NCBI RefSeq assembly: GCF_037042905.1
Contig: NW_026974141.1
Coordinates: 581,001-645,000, forward strand
Reading direction: 5' to 3'
DNA from: Lytechinus pictus
Lineage: Eukaryota; Echinodermata; Echinoidea; Temnopleuroida; Toxopneustidae
Length of the DNA stretch: 64,000 bases
The position numbers and the translations under genes were made by a program. This document shows, in pieces, positions 26,936-37,085 of this stretch (positions within the stretch are counted from its first letter, which is position 1; each line of letters opens with the position of its first letter). The notes under the pieces were generated by a model. That model saw nothing but the letters and a program-made list of their open reading frames with translations, searched no databases and was not told the DNA's origin.

Positions 26936-27625
26936 TGCCCCTCCCATCTCTATCACTCTCTCTCTCTCTCACTCACTCCCAATAATTCTCCATCATCTCT
27001 CCCATTCCCTTCCTTCCACCGCTCTCCCATCTTTTCTCCCCCCCCCCCCCTCTCCCATCTTTTCTCACTCTCCCTCCCCACTCATCCTCTGTCACCCCCC
27101 CCCTCTCTCTCTCTACCTTCCTCCTAGCTACCTCTAGCTCTCATCGTCTCTCCCATTTTTCTCCTCATTGACCCCCCCCCCTCATCCTCTCTGTCACCCC
27201 GACCCCCCTCTACATTCCTTCCACCTCTCTCCAATCTCCCTCTAGCTCTCTCATCCTCTCTCCCATCTTTTCTCACTCACTCTCCCCCTCCCCACACTCA
27301 TCCTCTCTGTCAACCCCCCCCCCCTCTCCCTTCCTTCCACCTCTCTCCCTGTAGCACTCATCCTCTCCCCCATTTTTACCCACTCACTCTCTTTCCCTTA
27401 CTCATCCTCTCTGTCACCCCCTCTCTCCCTTCCTTCCACCTCTCTCCCTCTAGCTCTCATCCTCTCTACCATCCTTTCTTCAATTTTATTTCCTCACTCC
27501 CTTCCTTCCAATCCTCTTCCATCTCTCCCTGTCTCTCTCTCTCCCATCATTTCCTCATCCTCTTCTTTCCATCTCCATATAATTTCTCTTTTCATCTCTA
27601 TCCTCCACTTTGTCTCATATTCACT
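26936..27625 (+). repeat. CT-rich minisatellite
   Basis: About 690 bp of pyrimidine-only sequence with an imperfect period near 100-120 bp. Recurrent words are CTCATCCTCTCTGTCACCCC and CCTTCCTTCCACCTCTCTCC. Polypurine/polypyrimidine tracts of this length can form triplex DNA. Confidence 0.9.
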
Positions 27626-29327
27626 TCATTCTTCTATTATGAATGTAGCTGACAATGATATGATACCATATTTACAAAGAATCAACAAGTCTGTAGGTGT
27701 CATCTGTTAGAGATTGGTATTCCTATTTGCCAGTTAAAGACCTTTATCAAATCTCTACAGGTTTGTAACCTATAATGTAACATTATCAAAAGTGTAGTCT
27801 TGTAATATAGACCCACTTGAATAATAACACATCAACTCACTACCCAATACAAAGTTATCCATAGTCCATACTTCAATTATTGTTCATGTATTACCAAGTA
27901 GAAAACAAGTACATTTCCTCTCAAATATATTATTAGTGTCTTTATGAAAATAAATCTATAGCATTTATTTATTCTCTGAAAAGGTATAAATCAAGACTAG
28001 CTATCTATAACGCACAGTCAATGAGAAACGAAGTTTGAATAAATTAATGAGACTATCAAAGGATGTAGTGACTAATATGAGCTGCTGGTCTCTGTCATAC
28101 TTCATATTTTAATTCATTTTTATATGAAATAAACAAACATATTCCAATCAAAGTATGAAGGAGATTGTATGACCTCTTCAATACAGTGAGATAACACAGT
28201 CATTTTATGCTAGGAAAAATACAAGGAACATATTTGATTTCATGTAATAACATACAAAGAGACATATTGACTTTTATTTTACCATGAACAAAATATACAT
28301 AATCCAGACTTCATAGAGAGCATACATATGACACAACGAGCAAGCTATGTGGTTTACACCTTGCTTCACAGGGGGGGGGGGGGCTGTTGAATGACCAAAA
28401 TAAGTTTTTCAATGCGTTATTGTCAATGGCATAATTCTGTTTGCCAGATTTTTTGTTAAAGTGATTGGTTAACATTGGTTTGACTTTAAAAAAATCTGAG
28501 CTAGAAGGTCACACTTGTCACCTGTGTCTGTGATATGTTACAAAAATGAAGCCCAGAAAAAATTGCGTTCGAAAATAATTATTTAATGCTTCAAAAATTG
28601 AAATATAAAGTGACCGAAAACACCATCTTAATTTCATCCCATACACTTATGTGTACTATTTAGGCGTCTATAAGACGCCTATTTACAAAATCGGGGTTTG
28701 CCTTGTAGTTTTAGCTTTTCATTCTCAATAATAGTCGTTTTCAGGGTTTATTAGTTCTAATACATGCACTTGTACACATGTTTCATCTTGGTTTGAGAAT
28801 TTTTTAAATCGGCTGCTCACAAAGTTAAACAATACCTTTAATTTGCCATGTTTTTATGGCAAAAGTTTTATGCCACGGGCATAAGGAGTAAAAGTCAGCG
28901 AAAACAAATTTCATCATTCAGTTTAGAATTTGATTAAGATAGCCAAGGGAAACTGAGCTTGATAATATATCCCATTATCAGTTCATTAATTTGAATAAAG
29001 CCAATGTTATGTAACTGTTTTTTCCATTAAAAAATCCCTTTAAAAAAATTGCTCCTTTGTTATTTTTCATCTGGTTTTGTTTACCATCTTTTCTATATCA
29101 CTTCAATGATCTGAGTCATCTTATTACTTGATTGACACAGCTTGAAATACTGAAATTGTATCATTTCGTTTCATCCCGTTTGACTACACAGTCATATGAC
29201 TTGAGGCAAAAAGGCTCCAAAACAATTGAATTGAATCAAACAATTGAATCAAATCAAACAACTGAATGGTATCAAACTGAACAGGTTTTATTAAATATTG
29301 CATTTGATAGGCAAATGGGTTTGAGTC
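27626..29327. other. Intergenic with a repeat block at 27788-27850
   Basis: The block around AGTCTTGTAATATAGACCCA recurs at 30898-30960 (direct) and 30660-30715 (inverted). A hairpin TAGGCGTCT-ATA-AGACGCCTA lies at about 28661-28681. No gene seen. Confidence 0.5.
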
Positions 29328-29331
29328 TTAA

Positions 29332-30120
29332 CCCTAATTCTCCCGGGGGGGGGGGGGCCATTATGGCCCCCCCCCCCCCTCGACAATTTTCGCGATATAT
29401 CTGCTGCGCAAAATTTTTTGACCTCGCCGCTCACTGACTTTTTACTTTCAAATCTCGCGCAAATTTTGAAACCAAATTTGTGACGCCCGGGTACGCGGTT
29501 ACGACATTACGCAACATTATGTAAGTGCATGTCAGACCCAAAATTGCTCATAAACGTGATTTCATGTACAAATCCAATGCAAATTGTGTATTTGGCCAAA
29601 ATTCATAAATGTATCATTATTTCTACTTTTAATGATTAAACTTCATTAATTTTGACTTGTTTATGATTAGAATTAAGTCTGGAACGATTTCCATAGAAAA
29701 AACAATAAAAAACAAAAAGTAAAAAAACAATGAAATACATAAGAAATTTAAAAAACAATAAAATACATAAGAAATCGGTCTTGGTACCAGAATTTTTTTC
29801 ATTCACAATTGTTAGGAATGCTATAAAGAATATTTTCACCAAAAAATAGCATTCTAGGAGCTTTACATGTATTTAGTGAATCAGAGCAAAAAGTATGATT
29901 TCATGAATAAATTAGCATAATTAATTCATATAAAATAGAAATATATGAATTCAGTGAAATTTACCAATGCAACTGCGTAGATTACGTCATTCTCTACCAT
30001 CATGCAAATTTTTGTTGTGATCGCGCAATCCACGGCTGAGATCTTAAGGGGGGGCCATCATGGCCCCCCCCCCCCCCCCCCGGGAATGACAAGAATCAAA
30101 ATACCCCGAGAGATTGAGGG
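29332..30120. mobile_element. 789-bp TTAA-flanked element, piggyBac-like
   Basis: TTAA lies on both sides (29328-29331 and 30121-30124). The ends CCCTAATTCTCCCGGGG and, inverted, CCCTCAATCTCTCGGGG are imperfect TIRs starting with CCCT, which is usual for piggyBac elements. GGCCATNATGGCC palindromes within poly-G/poly-C tracts sit just inside each end. No transposase frame, so it is a MITE-type derivative. Confidence 0.8.
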
Positions 30121-30124
30121 TTAA

Positions 30125-30457
30125 GGGGGAACTTCTGCGTAAAATTGATCAAATTTTAATAAAAACATGTTGAGTAATATCAAATAAGTGTGAGTTTCAT
30201 TCACAAAGCATGAACTACATTGGATACTTGGCTGAGAGCAACCGCACTTTATGCTTTCACAACTGCCAGATCTGAAGTAAATTGACTTCAATCCGATTCA
30301 AAGGTCATTAGATATAGCGCCTTTTCCTTTCAGTTATAAAGCGCTTGCACACACACTACTACTCCATGTTTTGGCCACTAAAACAATAATTGAACACCTC
30401 GGAATGGTCAGCTTTGTCCATGTAATTCATTGTTGTCTTTAGCAAAATAGATGATAT
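30125..30457. other. Intergenic, nothing recognised
   Basis: No exon or repeat that I can delimit. Confidence 0.3.
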
Positions 30458-30461
30458 TTAA

Positions 30462-31169
30462 AGGGGAAGTGAACTGTGTGGTCTCTCATGTGTATTATAA
30501 ATACATAGTCTTAAAATATATGTTTTTCAGATATCTACTAATACTACAAAGAATAAATTGACCTATTATTGTATTTGTATGTAGAAACTAAAATGTTTCG
30601 AGAGGAAAAGTAATTGTTTTGTTAGTTGGTAACACAATTATTGCGGTATAAACTGTATTGAGTAGTTAATTTGCATGTTATCATTCAAGTGGGTCTATAT
30701 ACTAGACTGCACTAGCATTATGGGTCAGGAAACTGGCCAGGTATGAGTACTTGAGGCGCTATTGGTTTGTGTCTGCTTTAATGGCTTTCTAATGACTTGT
30801 AAATCATAAAGGCCATGCAAACCAGTAACCTTTTATAGCCTCACCTCTAGACCTCAACTACCCATCTGATCATGTTCATTACCGACAATGCAACACTCTG
30901 AGAAGTGTAGTCTTGTAATATAGACCCACTTGAATGATAACAATAACTCACTACTCAACACATTCTTATTGCAATAATTATGTTGCCAAACATGAAAACA
31001 GATAACTTTCCTCTGAAAAAGAGTTTTGTTTCTTTACATGAATAAAAATTATATGCTACCATATTCTCTGTATTGTAAATATTCATCTCAAAATGTATAT
31101 TTTAAGACTAGCTATAACACACATAGTGGGAAACCACAAACAGTGTTTGTTGGTCATCTCACTCCCCCT
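30462..31169. mobile_element. 708-bp TTAA-flanked MITE, TIR AAGGGGRAGTGA
   Basis: TTAA at 30458-30461 and 31170-31173. The ends AAGGGGAAGTGAACTG and, inverted, AGGGGGAGTGAGATG are alike. Inside, an inverted pair (30660-30715 and 30898-30950) carries TGTAATATAGACCCACTTGA. Another copy of that block is at 27790-27840. Confidence 0.6.
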
Positions 31170-31173
31170 TTAA

Positions 31174-31968
31174 GAAACACTCAAAATCTAATCACTGTCA
31201 TTACCAATAAGTTAAAATTTGATTGTCAACGAGTCTTCATTCATTGCAAGAACAAGATAATTCAATGCATGTAATGATCTAGGTGACCTTTGAGGTTAAT
31301 GCCCCAAATAATAATCTGAAACATTTATATAGTGCTCAATACATAATGTTTCTAAGAGCTTAAGTTTCTAAGAGTATATTACAATGTTTCTAAGAGTTTA
31401 AGCATGGCCTGTCTTGATCAAGTGGTTGAGCATTCAGAGAGTGTACTGTATTTCTACTGGGTACCCAATTTACTACGCAAATGTGGAAAGTGGCAATTGT
31501 AAACAAAGGCCTTACCAAATGAACATGATGATCGTCATTCCTGAGAACCAAGTCTTCATTTGATTTGTACGCTCTACTTAGTTACCATGACGACAACATC
31601 AACACGATGGATAGATGGGGATTGGAAAAACATGTATCTGGCAGCTACCTTCATTGAGTGGGGGCATAAACATTTGGAACAAAGTAATTGTATTTCAAAG
31701 GTCTTCATCTCTCTCTTAGGTGATCCCTCCACTGTTTTGGAGATTCTCAGAAACGAATATATCAATTCCAGTCCGATAAGTTAGGGATTCAACATCAGGT
31801 TGGAGCGGTGGTCATGAATTTTATGTAGAAAAAAGAGAGATTTGAGGAGCAGACTATTATTCACTTCGGATGGGAGACTACATGTAGGTTGATGGGTTAA
31901 TAGGGTAGCACAGGAAAATTGGTGTGGATCAACAACTGTTCATGGTAAAAATAATGGTAAATAATAAT
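31174..31968. other. Intergenic with degenerate SINE-like words
   Basis: Around 31300-31460 there are decayed SINE-like words (TTTATATAGTGCTC, AAGTGGTTGAGCATT, GGGTACCCAATTTAC). No gene. Confidence 0.35.
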
Positions 31969-32249
31969 GGTAATAATAATAATAATAATAGTTGGATTTA
32001 TAAAGCGCTCTTTGCCAGAGGATACAAAGCGCTGCTATTATTACCCCGGCTTTAGCTCGAGCTACCATCACCGGCACTCAGTGCATGCAAGGAATTACTC
32101 CTGCCGGGTGCCCATTCACCTCACCTGGGTCGAGTGCAGCACAGTGTGGATAAATTTCTTGCTGAAGGAAAATACGCCATGGCTACGATTCGAACACATG
32201 ACCCTCTGTTTCAAAGGCGAGAGTCAGAACCACTAGACCACGACCATAA
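31969..32249 (-). mobile_element. tRNA-derived SINE
   Basis: Same family as 9340-9660, in reverse orientation: tail ATTATT at 31969-31990, AAAGCGCTC, CCCCGGCTTTAGCTCGAGC, CACCTCACCTGGGT, and the head with the inverted B-box near 32187 and A-box near 32235. Confidence 0.88.
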
Positions 32250-33389
32250 TAATGGTAAAAACACTTGTATACCAGTACATGAAATCAAGAATATGCATGA
32301 CATCATAAATATACATTATAAATATGCTATGAGTGAGCTGATGATGGCACAAAACCCACTTTCCTTTTTTTGTATCATTACATGATTTTTTTCTCTTTTT
32401 TTCCATTTCATTACGGGTACATGATTTCTTTTTAAACATGGGTACCAAAATATTTCCATTTTAACAGTGCACATTATAATAAAAATTCTTGGAGCAGAAA
32501 ATTCAGCAGAACTATAATTGAATTTCATACAACATACATGTATATGAAAAAGGCAAAAGATAACATGGCATGGCTTATTCATGATACAACACATAACTAT
32601 CTCAGAATCATACAAAACCTAATGCCATAACAATTTCAGTAATTAATTTGTTTGATGTCACCAATCTATTCAAATCAATAATTTTCCTGCTTGAGTATCC
32701 CTTTAATCTACCTCAATAAAAAGTTGAAATAAAAATGGAAATACCATATGTGCATGTTCCATAGAATTACTTCAATAATTAGATGTATTCTTAGTTAAAC
32801 ATTTGGGTGCCTTTCATATTCAACATAAATATTTTTACTATACACAAAATACATATCAGTAAATTTTCTACAAACATGCATAAAATTCTTGTATATCATG
32901 GAAATAAGCACAAAATATTTATAGACCCTCTTCCACATTATTGGTTATTTTCCTATCTGTACGAAATCATCCGTTCATAATATCTATACTCTCAGCTCAT
33001 GAAACCTAAGTGCAAGGTTAACTTTGCGTTAAGTGTATGTGCGCAGTTATAATTGCTTGGCAAGGATTGCATTTCTAGACATGAATGACCATAAAACAGG
33101 AGAACAGGCAGATAAAATCCCACAAGAGTTACACATTATACAACTGTAATTTGACTGCAGACCTGCCAACCTCTCAGAATGATAAATTCTCTTCTGTGAT
33201 CCCTAAAACTCTATTTTCCATCAAATAATGTATTACATAATCCAATGTACCTACTGTAGATAAAATATAATAAATCAAAACACATTCATTAATATGTATA
33301 AGAAGAAAATCTTTCTTTTTTTCTTTAGCTCTAAACCTAAAATGATGTTTGACCTTGATCAATATATACTCTCATTTTCATATTTTCAT
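32250..33389. other. Intergenic, nothing recognised
   Basis: AT-rich sequence without supportable genes or element ends. Confidence 0.4.
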
Positions 33390-33393
33390 TTAA

Positions 33394-34327
33394 GGACGTT
33401 CCACAGTTAAAGTGAAATCCATGTCATTTTCACCAAACTTTGCACATAGATACTTTAGAACCTTAATATTTGAAATATGCAAAAATTAACATAGGTCCAT
33501 GTGCTTGATTTTTTGCTATAGAGCTTCAAAGTTCACCTAAATTGATGTTCTTAAAAATTGCGCATTCAAAAGAATTTGGCATTTTTAGACCGCCCAAGAT
33601 TACTACAATGAGTTTAAACCTTTATTACTCAGTCAAAATACATGAAAAAGTCATCAAATTTCGCAAGAGAGTTAATAATTGTATCGTTAGAATGGAGAAT
33701 CTATTTATAGTGCTATTTGTTTGCAAATTTAAGTTTGACAGCACTGCCAGTTCTTAAAAATGGCGTAAAAGATAACAAAATCCCAATCTAAAAAATGTGA
33801 AATTTCAGTAACAAACTACAACGTACAATAAATGCTGCACTTTATTCAAAATCCATGTCATTTTCACCAAAATTTGCAGAGTTGTAAAGGAAGGTATACC
33901 TAAGAGGTACAAACATTAAAAAATAGGGGTTCATGTGCTTGTTTTTAAACTATCAGCATTTTTATTAGAGCAAATGTGCTTTTTAAAACACCAAAAATGC
34001 GCCGAATACTTTGTATCTATGTGAAGAAAAAATCAAAACCACTCTCCCATTTATTCAAACTCGGGGTAATATTCGTGATTCTTGGCAGCACTGCAGAGTA
34101 AAGTATTTTGAAATTGTAGATAATTTTTTTTTAATCGTCCATGGAATAATTCAATTTTTTAGCTTCATGAAATAACACATCGGATCTGCAGTTAAAGGGC
34201 AGAAGATGAGAAAAATCAGCTCATACCCGCAGCTAATTAATCACCTGTTCATCCATTGTGACGTCAGCGCGCAGAGTGTAAACTCTGCGCAGATCATAAT
34301 GCGCACAAACATAACTGTGGAACGTCC
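33394..34327. mobile_element. 934-bp TTAA-flanked element, TIR GGACGTTCCACAGTTA
   Basis: GGACGTTCCACAGTTA at 33394 is repeated exactly inverted at the right end (34312-34327). TTAA flanks both ends, and the right TTAA (34328-34331) is shared with the next element. Internally, ATCCATGTCATTTTCACCAAA occurs twice (33417 and 33850). No transposase. Confidence 0.82.
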
Positions 34328-34331
34328 TTAA

Positions 34332-34726
34332 AGGTAAATGCTAGTTTTGGTAACGATATCAAAATGAGTTCGTACAGAATCCAATGAAATGACCACCAAA
34401 GTGTCTGTTTGTATAAATAAAACGCATGTGCCAAAGGATTCTGGAAGAAATTGTGTAATTGCTTAGAAATCAGCAAATAAGCACAGGATTCGGGTAGAGC
34501 GTCGGGCCCGACGCTCAAAGCAATAATTATACACTGTCCCACGTGCGCTTATCTGTGTTGGGGAAGTTCAGTCTGAACATTATTCAGCGTAGATTTCTAG
34601 ATTTCACAAAGTTCAGTTTATGTAACTGTACCAGATCTAGATCCTCGATGATATTCTGACAATTAAGCCTGGTTTTACAGACTTTCTCATGAAATCAGTG
34701 TTTACTGCAACTACTGGAATTTCTCT
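34332..34726 (-). mobile_element. 395-bp TTAA-flanked MITE (copy 1)
   Basis: TTAA on both sides. The ends AGGTAAATGCTAGTTTTGG and, inverted, AGAGAAATTCCAGTAGTTG are related. It contains the perfect palindrome GAGCGTCGGGCCCGACGCTC. A near-identical copy of the same length lies inverted at 48096-48490 and a partial copy at 49850-50022. The 82-codon frame inside is found in both full copies but shows no known domain. Confidence 0.85.
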
Positions 34727-34730
34727 TTAA

Positions 34731-35588
34731 CAACACAAATACATTTCTTAGTTTTGAACAACTTTTCTCAGGACTATAATTTTTATTTTGTGGATGAGTT
34801 GAAAATTAGCAATCCATATGGTCAAATTCAACCTTGGTTAATTGAACCAGAATACGGTACATTATAAGTACAAATCTGCTTGTTAACAAACAATAACTCA
34901 CATGGATCAGATTATCAATGAATACATTGCTCTTGAGATGTAATAACTTATGGCAAGAAAGGGCAATAACACCTTACCAAATTATTCGCTGTAACGGGGG
35001 GGGGGGGAGCTTGGGTGTATGACATGAAAGAACTCTTAAATTTATTTTGACATTTAGATTAAAGTTTGTTCATGCATAACTGTCCTCTGCTTACGTGATA
35101 AATGATGTTCTACTGTGCCATTAGCTGATTTTTATCAACATTAGTACATCTTTTTTTTAGATGTAGAATATGTATGAAAATTGGGGTTGGTTGACACACT
35201 TTTTTAATATATATTTTTTGTTGCCAAAATCGAAATTAAAAAAAATATGAGCTGGCAGGATTTTAAAGGGGCATTAGGTTTAGACCAAAGTTGTTTAAAG
35301 GCAACTCGGCAGTTTACATTTGAGTCTGTTAAAATACATAATTTCATAATCTTTACTTTAAACATAATATCACTTATATTCTTGAATTTAATACGCAAGA
35401 ATATTATATGCTTATGCCTGATATGACATTACATTTATGGAATTTCCCCCCCCCCATTCTCATACTTGTAATTCACTGTGCAAAAGCTATTGTATTGAAG
35501 CTTAACCATAAGACATGTTGCCCAAGTACCTTGATTAATGCTGGGTAATCTAGCTGGCTGGCTATGTGGCAGACAGCAAGAATCAAAG
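34731..35588 (-). other. Downstream flank / probable 3' UTR of the PRDM4-like gene
   Basis: On the minus strand this follows the stop codon at 35589-35591. An AATAAA-like sequence in minus orientation (near 35040) could serve for polyadenylation. No other gene. Confidence 0.4.
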
Positions 35589-37085
35589 TCATTCCTCAAT
35601 GTTCTCTGATGGGGAATCTCCCCTTCTTTCATCAGTACATGGCTCCTCTTCATCCGAGTCTAGCGCCCTCTCGATGGCTCTTAAGTCTACACTGATGTCA
35701 TCTATGCTGTCTCCTGTGTGTTGGGAAAGTGATGTCCCTGACCCATGAGAGGGATCCATAGAGAAAAGGGAATCCTCCTCTGTCAAGGAGCTTCTATGAC
35801 CCCCATGACTAAGGTTCTGAGAGGACGTACTGGCAACAGAGTCAGGCATAGCAGCATCGGTCATGAATAATGCCGGTGCAGGAGAACAATGTTCCCGAGC
35901 TTCTGCAAAGGTACCGGCATGGTTGTCTTCGGCGAGTGAATCAACATGGGTCTGATGGCGAAGGCTCCGTGATGAGCTGCTTGCAACAGGGTCCGACATG
36001 GGAGCATCGGTCATGAAAAATGAGCCGGATGGATTGCAATGCTCTTGAGGTCCAGCAAATGCATCTGAATGGCTGTCTTCTTCTTCCAGTGAGAAGGATT
36101 GGGAGTTGTAAGTTGGCATCACCTGGACTGCAGAGGACATGGTTGGCCCTTCACCTAGATCAAAGAGAGGTGTTGTCAGGGATCCATCATGGATTCCATC
36201 ATCTCCTTGAGGGTCAGAAGAGGTGTAAGCGTAGGACGATTGCAGGTGAGGTTGGGTGACTGAAGAGGATGAAACATAATTGTCACAATCAAGAACTATG
36301 GATGATTCTTGAGGGACAGAAATAGCTAGTTGAGACAAAGTGCTGCCCTGCTGTTGCTGATCAACTGCCATGTCGGAACTACCTTCTGATGTCTCCCCCT
36401 GGACACCATACACAGACATTGATGATGAATGATCAGGTGGTATTGTCGGCTTGGTTTTCTCTGAAATGGCACCTTGAACCATCTGTTGCACACCATCTGT
36501 TGGTGGACCTACACCTGGCCCAATCTCTTGGGTGTTACCAGGTTGTACTTCATACAAAGTCACAGAAACAGTGTGTGCTAGGGAACCAGAGTCAAGCTCC
36601 CTATTAGGAAGTCGGCTAACCTTCCTTGGCACCCGCTTCTTTCTCTTTGCACTTCCCAATCCTCTTGAAGGTGGGCTTACGAGCTGAGCCATGTATGAAG
36701 GAATAGGCTTCGGTTTGATAGGTCGCCCACGAGAGCTTCTCAAAATCCTTGAGGAAGTCCCTTCCTGAACCTCTGGCATTTGACGTCTCCTCCTTGGGGG
36801 AATGATTTCTTGCATGTCTCCAGGAGCAGTGGGCCTTACAAAATGTCTTTCTTCACTTGATTGGCCAACCACTCCTGCTATGCTGTCCAAGCTATTAGGC
36901 CATGACTTACGTCGGAATCGCTCATACCGCTCACAGGACTTCAGGTGTCTACTGAGATGGTATTTAGTGATGAATCCTTTGTTACAAATGTGGCATTGGT
37001 AATCCCTTTGTCCACTGTGAATCTTCATATGCCTTATCAGCTGGCAGTCTTTGTAAAATCTTCTGTCACATACAGGGCAACTCAA
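35589..37085 (-). CDS. PRDM4: PRDM4-like, exon 10: two fingers and long C-terminal tail
   Basis: Acceptor TCTCTATAG, phase 0, stop TGA at 35589-35591. It begins LSCPVCDRRF, a C2H2 finger, then YQCHICNKGFITKYHLSRHL ending in Cys (a C2HC finger). From about residue 70 to 498 of the exon the sequence is Ser/Pro/Gln-rich with basic clusters (RKRVPRK-like, RPIKPKPIP) and two imperfect repeats around FFMTDAPMSDPVASSSS and LFMTDAAMPDSVASTSS. The acidic C-terminus ends ENIEE. No annotated domain is recognised in the tail. Confidence 0.9.
   Translation of the reverse strand: MSCPVCDRRFYKDCQLIRHMKIHSGQRDYQCHICNKGFITKYHLSRHLKSCERYERFRRKSWPNSLDSIAGVVGQSSEERHFVRPTAPGDMQEIIPPRRRRQMPEVQEGTSSRILRSSRGRPIKPKPIPSYMAQLVSPPSRGLGSAKRKKRVPRKVSRLPNRELDSGSLAHTVSVTLYEVQPGNTQEIGPGVGPPTDGVQQMVQGAISEKTKPTIPPDHSSSMSVYGVQGETSEGSSDMAVDQQQQGSTLSQLAISVPQESSIVLDCDNYVSSSSVTQPHLQSSYAYTSSDPQGDDGIHDGSLTTPLFDLGEGPTMSSAVQVMPTYNSQSFSLEEEDSHSDAFAGPQEHCNPSGSFFMTDAPMSDPVASSSSRSLRHQTHVDSLAEDNHAGTFAEAREHCSPAPALFMTDAAMPDSVASTSSQNLSHGGHRSSLTEEDSLFSMDPSHGSGTSLSQHTGDSIDDISVDLRAIERALDSDEEEPCTDERRGDSPSENIEE

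Noticed and set aside
26933-27127. Ser/Pro/Leu-rich open frame
   Set aside because: It is a translation of the CT-rich minisatellite.
34294-34542. Conserved 82-codon frame shared with 48280-48531
   Set aside because: The sharing is explained by two copies of the same 395-bp MITE. No domain, and the frame runs past the element edge into unrelated sequence in each copy.
35566-37002. Plus-strand open frames opposite PRDM4 exon 10
   Set aside because: Antisense shadows; the minus strand carries the zinc-finger motifs and splice sites.
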